A stretch of DNA of 64,000 nucleotides. It comes from Caulobacter rhizosphaerae. GTDB lineage: Bacteria > Pseudomonadota > Alphaproteobacteria > Caulobacterales > Caulobacteraceae. The translations under genes and the position numbers were made by a program. The stretch lies in NCBI RefSeq assembly GCF_010977555.1, contig NZ_CP048815.1:4146501-4210500 (forward strand), in the 5' to 3' direction. The notes under the pieces were generated by a model. That model made no database searches. It saw nothing but the letters and a program-made list of their open reading frames with translations, and was not told the DNA's origin. Positions 57,700-64,000 of this stretch are shown here, one piece after another. The first letter of the stretch is position 1, and each line of letters begins with the position of its first letter.

Positions 57700-59499
57700 C
57701 TATCCCCGCCGTCCCGCGGGGAAATAGGCCTGCCGCTCCTCCTCGGCGCGCGACGTTCCCGCATGGATCCGCAGCAGGTCCTTGCGGGCCAACAGGCCGA
57801 CCAGGCGACCGGTGGCGGGGTCGGTGACCGGGATGCGCCCCTGTCCCGTCGCCAGCATCAGCGCCACGACCCGCGCGACCACGTCGTCGGGGTGGGCGAC
57901 CGGCAGGGCGGCGTCCGACACCCGCTCGGCCACGGTCTGGGTCTCCAGTCCGCCCTCGACCCGCCAGGCCAGGGCGTCGGCCCGGGACGCCATCCCGACC
58001 AGCCGGCCGGACGCCTCGACGATCGGATAGACCCGGTGACGGCCTTGCTGCAGCACCGCCACGGCCTGGGGGATCGGCAGGTCGCCCGGCAAGGTGTCGA
58101 CCGCCTCGACCATCACCTCCGACACCCGCACCAACTCGTAGGGGTCCACCCCGTATTCACGGGTGATGTGGCGGCCGCGACGGGCGATCTTCTCGGTCAG
58201 GATCGAGCGCTTGAGCAGCAGCACGGTGACGGCGTAGGCGGCGACGCAAGCCGCCAGCAGCGGGGTCAGCATCCGCCAGTCGCCGGTCAGCTCGATCGCG
58301 AAGATCACGCTGGTCAGGGGCGAGCGCATGGTCCCGCCCAGCATGGCGGCCATGCCCAGCAGCGCCCAGAACCCGGGGTCGCCCGGCAGCACCTGGCCGG
58401 CCAGCCAGCCCATGGCCCCGCCCAGGATCAGCAGCGGCGCCAGCACCCCGCCCGAGGTGCCGGACGACAGGGCCACCAGCCAGATCAGCGCCTTGACCAC
58501 CAGCAGAGTCACCACCGCCTGGACCAGCAGGTGGCCGGTCAGCAGGTCGCGGATCACGTCGTAGCCGACGCCCAGGGCGCGCGGCTCGACGAGGCCGCCC
58601 AGGCCCACGCCCAGCCCGCCCAGGGCCGGCCACCACATCCAGTGGATCGGCAGGCGCTCGAACGCGTCCTCCAGACCGTAGAGCAGCTTGGTCAGCAGGC
58701 CCGACTGCAGACCCGCCAGCGCGCCCAGGCCCGCGCAGAGCAGCAGGCCCCACCAGGGCAGGTTCGGGTCGGCCGAGAACGGGAACAGCGGGCCGGCGTC
58801 GAACAGTCCCGGCCGCCAGCCGGCGGCGGTGACCGCCGCGACGGCCACCGGGATGAAGCTGCGCGGCCGCCATTCGAACAGCAGCAGTTCCACGGCCAGC
58901 AGCACCGCGGCCACCGGCGTGCCGAAGATCGCGGTCATGCCGGCCGCCGCCCCCGCCACCAGCAGGGTCTTGCGTTCGGCGGCGCTGAGATGGAAGAACT
59001 GGGCGAACAGCGAGCCGATCGCGCCCCCGGTCATGATGATCGGCCCTTCGGCGCCGAACGGACCGCCGGTCCCGATCGAGATGGCCGAGGAGATGGGCTT
59101 GAGCACGGCCACCTTGGGCGACATCCGGCTGCCGCCGATCAGGATCGCCTCGATCGCCTCCGGAATGCCGTGGCCGCGGATCTTTTCCGACCCGAACCGC
59201 GCCATCAGCCCGATGACCAGGCCGCCCAGGACCGGGGCGGCCACCATCCAGGCCGAGGGCGACAGGGTTTCCAGCGAGCGGCTGACGACGTCGAAGCGGC
59301 CGAACCAGACCAGGTTGGTGGTCAGGGTGATCAGGCGGATCAGCACCCAGGCCGCCCCCGCCCCGCCGCTGCCCACGACCACGGCCATGACCGCCAGCAT
59401 CAGCAGCCGGCGGTCGGCCGTGAAGTCGCCCAGCGGCCTTCGCCCGGCCCCGGATGCGACGGTCCCGGAGGCGCCCGCCTCGGCGGTGTTCGCGGTCAT
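57700..59499 (-). CDS. CLC-type chloride channel/transporter with CBS domains
   Basis: A 599-residue ClC protein. The ATG at 59499 (MTANTAEAG) follows GGAGA. Selectivity-filter regions are RGHGIPEAI, GTGGPFGAEGPIIMTGG (with the gating Glu in AEGP) and SSGTSGGVLAPLLILGG; the final conserved segment (MAAMLGGTMRSPLTSVIFAIELTGD) is also present. Two C-terminal CBS domains (about 470-585) may sense nucleotides. Whether it is a Cl-/H+ exchanger or a channel cannot be told. It is divergent from a MarR gene, with a palindrome between them. Confidence 0.94.
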   Translation of the reverse strand: MTANTAEAGASGTVASGAGRRPLGDFTADRRLLMLAVMAVVVGSGGAGAAWVLIRLITLTTNLVWFGRFDVVSRSLETLSPSAWMVAAPVLGGLVIGLMARFGSEKIRGHGIPEAIEAILIGGSRMSPKVAVLKPISSAISIGTGGPFGAEGPIIMTGGAIGSLFAQFFHLSAAERKTLLVAGAAAGMTAIFGTPVAAVLLAVELLLFEWRPRSFIPVAVAAVTAAGWRPGLFDAGPLFPFSADPNLPWWGLLLCAGLGALAGLQSGLLTKLLYGLEDAFERLPIHWMWWPALGGLGVGLGGLVEPRALGVGYDVIRDLLTGHLLVQAVVTLLVVKALIWLVALSSGTSGGVLAPLLILGGAMGWLAGQVLPGDPGFWALLGMAAMLGGTMRSPLTSVIFAIELTGDWRMLTPLLAACVAAYAVTVLLLKRSILTEKIARRGRHITREYGVDPYELVRVSEVMVEAVDTLPGDLPIPQAVAVLQQGRHRVYPIVEASGRLVGMASRADALAWRVEGGLETQTVAERVSDAALPVAHPDDVVARVVALMLATGQGRIPVTDPATGRLVGLLARKDLLRIHAGTSRAEEERQAYFPAGRRG

Positions 59500-59539
59500 G
59501 CCTGTTTCTCCACGCGGCTCTTGTGGAAGCGCCAATATG

Positions 59540-59550
59540 TCGTATTACGA
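59540..59550. promoter_or_regulatory. Candidate MarR operator
   Basis: TCGTA-T-TACGA, a perfect inverted repeat 24 bases upstream of the MarR start and 41 bases from the CLC start, in the only AT-rich spot of the divergent region. MarR repressors often bind such sites in their own divergent promoter. Confidence 0.6.
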
Positions 59551-59573
59551 TACTTTCCAAGAGGGGCGAGCGA

Positions 59574-60011
59574 TTGGGCGGTGAAATTTCCGGCGAGGAC
59601 GGGCTGACGCGGGCGCAATATGTGGCGCTGGCGGCCTTCCGCTACGAGCTGCGCCGCTTCCTGGCGTTCAGCGAGACCGCCGCCCATGGCGCGGGCCTGC
59701 CCGCCCAGCAGCACCAGGCGCTGCTGGTGATCGCCGGCTTCGACGGGGCCGATCAGCCGACGGTGGGCGCCCTGGCCGAGCGCCTGCTGATCGCCCCGCA
59801 CACCGCCACCGAACTGGTGGCGCGCATGGTCGAGGCCGGCCTGATCGACAAGATCCCCTCGCGCGAGGACCGCCGCAAGATGCGACTGGCCCTGACGACC
59901 AAGGCCGAGTCGCTGCTAGCGGCCCTGAGCGCGGCCCACCTGGAAGAGCTGAAATCCCTGGAGCCCGCGCTCACCGCCGCGCTCGCCCGCCTGGGCCGCG
60001 ACCAGGCCTGA
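59574..60011 (+). CDS. MarR-family transcriptional regulator
   Basis: A 145-residue winged-helix regulator. The TTG at 59574 (LGGEISGEDG) is the first reasonable start after the operator, with GAGGGGCG upstream; the open frame begins earlier, antisense to the CLC gene. The HTH and wing are DQPTVGALAERLLIAPHTATELVARMVEAGLIDKIPSREDRRKMRLALT, seen in overlapping blocks such as LAERLLIAPHTATELVARM and SREDRRKMRLALT. The N- and C-terminal helices form the dimer. It likely controls itself, the CLC gene and the HPP-CBS gene 20 bases downstream. Confidence 0.9.
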   Translation: MGGEISGEDGLTRAQYVALAAFRYELRRFLAFSETAAHGAGLPAQQHQALLVIAGFDGADQPTVGALAERLLIAPHTATELVARMVEAGLIDKIPSREDRRKMRLALTTKAESLLAALSAAHLEELKSLEPALTAALARLGRDQA

Positions 60012-60031
60012 CCCGAAATCGATCCGAGATC

Positions 60032-61162
60032 ATGCCAAACACCCTCGTCCAGGCCCTGCGCGGCCGCCAGCCGATCCGCCCGCAGGATCTCCTGCGCTCG
60101 GGCCTGGGCGCCCTGATCGGCATTCCGGCCACCGGCCTGCTGGCCCACCTGGTCGCCAGCGGGCAACCGTCGGCCCTGCCGCTGCTGGTGCCGCCGATCG
60201 GCGCCTCGGCGGTGCTGGCCTTCGCCGTGCCGGCCAGTCCGCTGGCCCAGCCCCGCGCCGTCATCGGCGGCAACATGGTCTCGGCCCTGGCCGGCGTGAC
60301 CTGCGCCCTGGCCTTCCATCCGCATCCGGCCCTGGCCGCGGCGGCCGCGGTGGCCTGCGCGATCATCGCCATGGGCCTGCTGGGCTGCCTGCACCCGCCT
60401 GGCGGCGCGGTCGCGCTGGGCGCGGCCCTGGTCGCCGGACCGGTCGGCCCCGCCTCGTACGGCTACGTCTTCGTGCCGGTGGGCCTGTGCTCGTTGCTGC
60501 TGGTGCTGTCGGCCATGGCCTATGCGCGCGTCGTCGGACGCTCCTATCCCCACCGCGTCCCGCCCCCCGCCAACGTGCATGACACCCGGGACGCCCCGCC
60601 CCAGCGGCGGGTCGGCTTCACCCAGGCCGACATCGACAACGCCCTGGCCCACTACGGCGACCTGCTGGACGTCGACCGCGAGGATCTGGACGCCCTGTTC
60701 CGCGAGGTCGAACTCCAGGCCCACCGGCGGATCCACGCCCACATCCTGTGCAGCGACATCATGTCCCGCGACGTGCTCAGCGTGGACCTGCACCAGAGCG
60801 CCGAGAGCGCCCTGGCCTACATGCGCGCCCACGACCTGCGCAGCGCCCCGGTGATCGATTCCGAGCGCAGGGTGGTCGGCATGGTGCGCCGGGCCGAACT
60901 GCAGACCGGCCGTGAAGGCCCGGTCGAGGCGGTGCTGGACCCGTTCGTGCACAAGGTGCGGCCGGGCACGGCGATCGAGGCCCTGCTGCCGATCCTGTCC
61001 AGCGGCGTGGCGCACGAGGCCATGGTCGTCGACGAGAACCGCGTGCTGCTGGGGATCATCACCCAGACCGACCTCTTGGGCGTGCTCTACCGGGCCCACA
61101 TCGTCGAGGCCGTGGCGCTGCAACGGGCCGAGGAGTCCGGGGCGATCGACCCGGCGATCTAG
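60032..61162 (+). CDS. HPP-family membrane protein with CBS domains
   Basis: A 376-residue protein. The N-terminal half has about five hydrophobic helices of the HPP family, named for the motif seen here in LLGCLHPPGGAVALGAAL (HPP at about 124-126); other landmarks are VPPIGASAVLAFAVPASPLAQPRAVIGGN in adjacent blocks. Two C-terminal CBS domains (about 245-365: DIMSRDVLSVDL, APVIDSERRVVGMVRRAEL, AMVVDENRVLLGIITQTDLLGVL) follow. HPP proteins have been linked to nitrite or anion transport in plants and cyanobacteria. Next to a CLC gene with CBS domains, an anion-related role is plausible. Confidence 0.9.
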   Translation: MPNTLVQALRGRQPIRPQDLLRSGLGALIGIPATGLLAHLVASGQPSALPLLVPPIGASAVLAFAVPASPLAQPRAVIGGNMVSALAGVTCALAFHPHPALAAAAAVACAIIAMGLLGCLHPPGGAVALGAALVAGPVGPASYGYVFVPVGLCSLLLVLSAMAYARVVGRSYPHRVPPPANVHDTRDAPPQRRVGFTQADIDNALAHYGDLLDVDREDLDALFREVELQAHRRIHAHILCSDIMSRDVLSVDLHQSAESALAYMRAHDLRSAPVIDSERRVVGMVRRAELQTGREGPVEAVLDPFVHKVRPGTAIEALLPILSSGVAHEAMVVDENRVLLGIITQTDLLGVLYRAHIVEAVALQRAEESGAIDPAI

Positions 61163-61163
61163 A

Positions 61164-61186
61164 GCGGATCGGCGTTCAAGGCCGTG
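61164..61186 (+). repeat. Short post-stop repeat (copy 2)
   Basis: CGGATCGGCGTTCAAGGCC with flanking bases, beginning 2 bases after the HPP-CBS stop. It matches 31138-31160 with one substitution, and a weaker copy (CGGATCGACATTCA) begins 3 bases after the stop at 61981. Confidence 0.65.
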
Positions 61187-61189
61187 CGT

Positions 61190-61288
61190 GCTCCTCGTCC
61201 TTCGACAAGCTCAGGATGAGGAGCATTTGCAGGCCGATCAGTAGAAAACCTCATCCTGAGCCTGTCGAAGGACGAGGTTTTCGGCTCC
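61190..61288 (+). repeat. Palindromic repeat, family C, left copy
   Basis: Two 29-base units, CCTCGTCCTTCGACAAGC... (61193-61221) and its inverse (61249-61277), flank a 27-base loop. The entire element is repeated in inverted orientation at 62004-62102, including the loop. Confidence 0.85.
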
Positions 61289-61342
61289 AAAGGGAAACGG
61301 ATTCCGCTTGCGCGGCGGGGCCGAGACGGGCGATCTCGGGAC

Positions 61343-61981
61343 ATGCGCCGCCGTTTCCTGCTCCCGCTGATCTGCGCCCTGCTGGCCGGCCCCGCCCTGG
61401 CGTCGGATCCAGGCACGCTGCAGCAGAAGGACACCCTGCGCGACGCGGTGGCCGCGCCGCTGGAGGACCTGAACCTCAAACACACCGCCATTCCGCCGGT
61501 GCTGCTGCGCGCCGTCGACAGCCCCTACGACCTGACCGGCCTGGCGCGCTGCGAGGGGATCGCCGGCGAGATCGGCCGGCTGGACGCGGCGCTGGGTCCG
61601 GACTTGGACGAGGCGCCGCCCCCCGACACCCGCTCGCGCGGCAAGAAGGTCGCCGACGCCGCCTATGGCGCGGGGGTGGGCCAGGTGCGTGACACGACCC
61701 AGCACGCCCTGCCGTTCCGCGGCTGGATCCGCAAGCTGACCGGGGCGGCCCGGCACGATCGGGCGGTGCAGGCGGCGATCAAGGCCGGCGGCATCCGTCG
61801 CGGCTATCTGAAAGGCGTGGGCATGCGCATGAACTGCGCCCCACCGGCCGCGCCCAGCTGGTTCGTCCCCGCCCCGCCGCCCAAGCCGGTCGCGGCGCCG
61901 TCCGCCCCCGGTCCGCTGGAGCGGCTGGCGACCTTCTGGGCGAGCGTCATGGCCTGGTGGCGCGGCTGGTGGCCTTTCTAG
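61343..61981 (+). CDS. Unknown exported protein bracketed by inverted repeats
   Basis: A 212-residue protein with a clear signal peptide (MRRRFLLPLICALLAGPALA). The mature part has two cysteines (in GLARCEGIAGEIG and MRMNCAPP), which may pair, a basic central region (RSRGKKVADAAYGAGVGQV, FRGWIRKLTGAARHDRAVQAAIKAGG in parts), a Pro-rich segment (PAPPPKPVAAPSAPGP) and a Trp-rich C terminus (FWASVMAWWRGWWPF) that could insert into a membrane. I do not recognise the family. It is enclosed by about 100-bp inverted repeats. Confidence 0.75.
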   Translation: MRRRFLLPLICALLAGPALASDPGTLQQKDTLRDAVAAPLEDLNLKHTAIPPVLLRAVDSPYDLTGLARCEGIAGEIGRLDAALGPDLDEAPPPDTRSRGKKVADAAYGAGVGQVRDTTQHALPFRGWIRKLTGAARHDRAVQAAIKAGGIRRGYLKGVGMRMNCAPPAAPSWFVPAPPPKPVAAPSAPGPLERLATFWASVMAWWRGWWPF

Positions 61982-62003
61982 GCCGGATCGACATTCAGCT
62001 CGG

Positions 62004-62102
62004 GGAGCCGAAAACCTCGTCCTTCGACAGGCTCAGAATGAGGTTTTCTACGGCTCGGCCTGCAAATTGGTCCTCATCCTGAGCTTGTCGAAGGACGAGG
62101 AC
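62004..62102 (-). repeat. Palindromic repeat, family C, right copy
   Basis: Inverse of the left copy, with few differences. The match continues a further 10 or so bases outward (GCGTGGTCCTCG here, GCGTGCTCCTCG on the left). It ends just after the stop of upp. Confidence 0.85.
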
Positions 62103-62117
62103 CACGCACCGCCACTC

Positions 62118-62747
62118 TTAACGGGTGCCGAAGGTCCGGTCGCCGGCGTCGCCCAGGCCGGGCACGATGTAGCCGTGGTCGTTCAGCTCGGCGTCCACCG
62201 CCGCCGTCCAGATCGGCACGTCGGGATGGGCGGCGCGCAGGGTTTCCACGCCTTGAACCGAGGCCACCAGGCAGACGAAGCGCAGGTCGCTCACGCCCGA
62301 ACGCTTGAGCAGGTTCAGCGCCGCCACCGCCGTATGGCCGGTGGCCAGCATCGGGTCGACCACGATGACCAGGCGGTCGGCGATGTCCTCGGGGGTCTTG
62401 TAGTAGTACTCCACCGCCTCCAGCGAGGCCGGGTCGCGGAACAGGCCGATGTGCGCCACCCGCGCCGAGGGCACCAGGTCCAGCATGCCCTCGGCCATGC
62501 CCAGGCCCGCCCGCAGGATCGGGGCGAAGACCAGCTTCTTGCCGGAGATCTCCTCGGCCGTGGTCGGGGCCACGGGGGTCTCGATCTCGACCGTGTGGGT
62601 CGGCAGGGCGCGGGTGACCTCGTAGCAGAGCAGGGTCGCGGTCTCGCGCATCAGGGCGCGGAAGGTCTTGGTCGAGGTCTGCTTGTCGCGCATCCGGGTC
62701 AGCTTGTGGCGGACCAGGGGGTGGTCGACGATGGTGACGCCTTGCAT
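62118..62747 (-). CDS. upp: Uracil phosphoribosyltransferase
   Basis: A 209-residue enzyme that salvages uracil to UMP using PRPP. The ATG at 62747 starts [21 protein letters not shown] in two blocks, the normal Upp N terminus. The PRPP-binding segment is [18 protein letters not shown], and uracil contacts lie in the C-terminal [17 protein letters not shown]. Full length and cytoplasmic. Confidence 0.97.
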   Translation of the reverse strand: MQGVTIVDHPLVRHKLTRMRDKQTSTKTFRALMRETATLLCYEVTRALPTHTVEIETPVAPTTAEEISGKKLVFAPILRAGLGMAEGMLDLVPSARVAHIGLFRDPASLEAVEYYYKTPEDIADRLVIVVDPMLATGHTAVAALNLLKRSGVSDLRFVCLVASVQGVETLRAAHPDVPIWTAAVDAELNDHGYIVPGLGDAGDRTFGTR

Positions 62748-62836
62748 GGGCCGAGCTTCCGTCTCGCGGGAGGCGGACGGCGCTCCCTTCCCCGCACCCA
62801 GTGCCGCCTTAGCGCCGTCTCGCCAAGCGGAAATCG

Positions 62837-63463
62837 TCAGGATTTCGCGCCGTAGGCCGCCAGGAACACCTTGACCGCCGGCAGCACCTCGCGGTCGATC
62901 TCGTCCGGCGTGGGCGCGTCCATGGCCCGGCACAGCCGCGCCTTCAGCATGCGGTTCTGGCACAGGCCGATGAACTGGTGCGCGGCGTGGACCGGGTCGT
63001 CGATCCGCAGTTGCCCGCTGTCGACCGCCTTCTGCAGGATCACGCCCAGCAGCTTAGCCCCGCTCCGGGGGCCCGCCTCGTAGAAGGCGTGGCCGATCTC
63101 GGGCGTGCGCTGGGCCTCGGCGACGATGACCCGGAAGTTGGCCATGCTGAAATCGCTCAGCACGATCGACAGGTAGGTGCGCCCGACCCTGGTCAGGGCC
63201 TCACGGATGTCGCCCGGCTCGGAGCCGATCTCGAACATGGCGTCGCGCTGCCAGGCGCAGTGGCGCACCACATAGGCGGCGAACAGCTCTTCCTTGTTCT
63301 TGAAGTAGTTGTAGAGCGTGCCCTTGGACCCGCCGAGCCGGGCCGCGATCGTCGACATGGACGCGTTGGCGTAGCCCTCCTCCAGGAACACGTCGCTGGC
63401 GACATCCAGGATGGCTTCACGGCGGGCGTCTCGGTCGAGACGCGGTTTCACGTCCTGCATCAT
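62837..63463 (-). CDS. TetR-family repressor
   Basis: A 208-residue TetR regulator. The HTH (about 14-60) reads [48 protein letters not shown] in two blocks. A helical ligand-binding domain follows, with [17 protein letters not shown] as in the TetR/AcrR C-terminal domain type of efflux regulators. AAGGA precedes the ATG at 63463. A perfect palindrome in the divergent promoter region and the next-door NodT-type gene suggest that it represses an efflux system. C. crescentus TipR has a similar context, but orthology cannot be asserted. Confidence 0.92.
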   Translation of the reverse strand: MMQDVKPRLDRDARREAILDVASDVFLEEGYANASMSTIAARLGGSKGTLYNYFKNKEELFAAYVVRHCAWQRDAMFEIGSEPGDIREALTRVGRTYLSIVLSDFSMANFRVIVAEAQRTPEIGHAFYEAGPRSGAKLLGVILQKAVDSGQLRIDDPVHAAHQFIGLCQNRMLKARLCRAMDAPTPDEIDREVLPAVKVFLAAYGAKS

Positions 63464-63525
63464 TTCTTTTCCTTCGGGAGCCCCCTTGATCCCGTCAAGC
63501 TCGCGGTTATATCAGCGCCACCATA

Positions 63526-63544
63526 TGACCGTACAGTACGGTCA
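63526..63544. promoter_or_regulatory. TetR operator
   Basis: TGACCGTA-CAG-TACGGTCA, a perfect inverted repeat of 8-base arms between the divergent tetR and nodT-like genes, 19 bases before the nodT-like ATG and 63 bases from tetR. Confidence 0.8.
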
Positions 63545-63562
63545 ATTCAAGGTCAGCCGCCG

Positions 63563-64000
63563 ATGTCATCCAACGTCCTGGACAAGCCCCCCGCCTCCAA
63601 GTCGCCCGGATCCCACGCGATCGGCGCCACGGTTTCGATCCTGCTGGCCGCCCTGCTGACCAGCGCCTGCGCGACGATGCCGGACGCGACGCCGGCCCGG
63701 GTCGCCAAGGCGCCGGAGGCCTACGCCACGGCCCAGACCCTGGCCGCCTCAGAGGCCGCCGCCTGGCCTGCCGACGCCTGGTGGAAGGCCTATGGCGACG
63801 CCCAGCTGGACGCTCTGGTCGACGAAGCGTTGACGGGCTCGCCCACCTTGGCCCAGGCGCAGGCCCGCCTGCGCCGCGCCCAGGCCCTGGCCAGCCAGGC
63901 CAAGGCCGCCCAGCTGCCCAGCGTCGCCGCCAACGGTGCGGTCGAGCGGTCCAAGCAGAGCTACAACAACGGCATCCCCGCCGACTTCGTGCCCCAGGGC
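63563..64000 (+). CDS. RND efflux outer-membrane lipoprotein (NodT/OprM type), N-terminal part
   Basis: The first 146 residues of an outer-membrane factor that forms the exit duct of an RND pump. The signal peptide (about 10-36, GATVSILLAALLTSAC) ends in a lipobox-like TSAC. The mature start WWKAYGDAQLDALVDEALTGSPTLAQAQARLRRA, seen here as overlapping blocks WWKAYGDAQLDALVDEAL and SPTLAQAQARLRRAQ, is the canonical NodT/OprM opening helix region. The frame is open to the window end. Membrane-fusion and RND genes are expected downstream. Confidence 0.93.
   Translation, partial: MSSNVLDKPPASKSPGSHAIGATVSILLAALLTSACATMPDATPARVAKAPEAYATAQTLAASEAAAWPADAWWKAYGDAQLDALVDEALTGSPTLAQAQARLRRAQALASQAKAAQLPSVAANGAVERSKQSYNNGIPADFVPQG

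Noticed and set aside
57361..59607. A 748-codon plus-strand frame
   Set aside because: It is antisense to the CLC gene and has Gly/Gln/His-rich composition typical of GC-rich shadow frames.
61190..62102. Insertion sequence
   Set aside because: The enclosed gene has a signal peptide and no transposase motifs; no target-site duplication could be defined.
62837..64000. Assignment as tipR-acrAB-nodT
   Set aside because: The gene order differs from what I recall for C. crescentus and the pump genes are outside the window, so symbols were not given.

Overview
The window is about 68-70% GC, gene-dense, and reads as a Caulobacter-type alphaproteobacterium. The evidence is a large TonB-dependent receptor with an adjacent glycan locus, a tryptophan-halogenase-like gene, a DUF2336 protein, a DUF2093 gene after xseA, a perfect CtrA-type site (TTAA-N7-TTAAC) and several families of long palindromic intergenic repeats. 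I assigned no species. No rRNA, tRNA, CRISPR array, prophage or intact insertion sequence was seen.

Layout. 1-1275: the C-terminal end of a heavy-metal-type RND pump. 1345-16234: a polysaccharide-utilisation-like locus. On the minus strand it has a TonB-dependent receptor, a GH43 enzyme, a GH97 enzyme, a LacI regulator and a beta-helix (GH28-like) hydrolase. On the plus strand it has a LacY-type symporter, a GH88 unsaturated glucuronyl hydrolase and a Mak-type fructokinase; a second LacI gene closes it. Six near-identical 14-bp palindromes (consensus TGATATCGATATCA) and a related one precede the receptor, GH97, GH28-like, symporter and second lacI genes, so the locus looks like one LacI regulon: outer-membrane import, periplasmic trimming, proton-driven uptake, cytoplasmic removal of an unsaturated uronate and sugar phosphorylation.

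16323-27336 holds a PIN/Phd toxin-antitoxin pair, a CPA2 antiporter, an unrecognised cysteine-free protein, the halogenase, a globin-coupled chemoreceptor, a zinc phospholipase C-like protein with a C-terminal beta-trefoil-like region, and an osmoregulated periplasmic glucan gene. 27573-31136 is a four-gene Mla/Pqi-type lipid-transport operon. 31166-34777 holds two more GH43 genes; one has lower GC and lies between direct repeats of the other's 3' end, which suggests insertion or duplication.

35235-49487 is mostly housekeeping and regulatory genes: Nudix, DUF2336, hybrid kinase, CoA-transferase, CtrA-site-linked lytic transglycosylase, TonB, xseA, response regulator, acyltransferase, XRE regulator, hisN-type phosphatase, lysophospholipase and SCP2. 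49653-55788 has two exported methyltransferase-like paralogues, a small heat-shock gene behind a ROSE-like thermometer, two tandem pentapeptide-repeat proteins and gpmA. 55911-64000 has kdsD, a CLC channel, MarR, an HPP-CBS membrane protein, an unknown exported protein bracketed by about 100-bp inverted repeats, upp, and a TetR gene divergent from a NodT-type outer-membrane lipoprotein that runs off the window.

The most unusual signals are the ATCGAT operator regulon with its altered LacY-type symporter, the coupled leader ORF before GH97, a structured element shared by two intergenic regions, the tandem pentapeptide proteins with a conserved WC-TGG-EG insert, the repeat-bracketed exported gene and the atypical GH43 insertion. 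Domain assignments were made by eye, without database searches.
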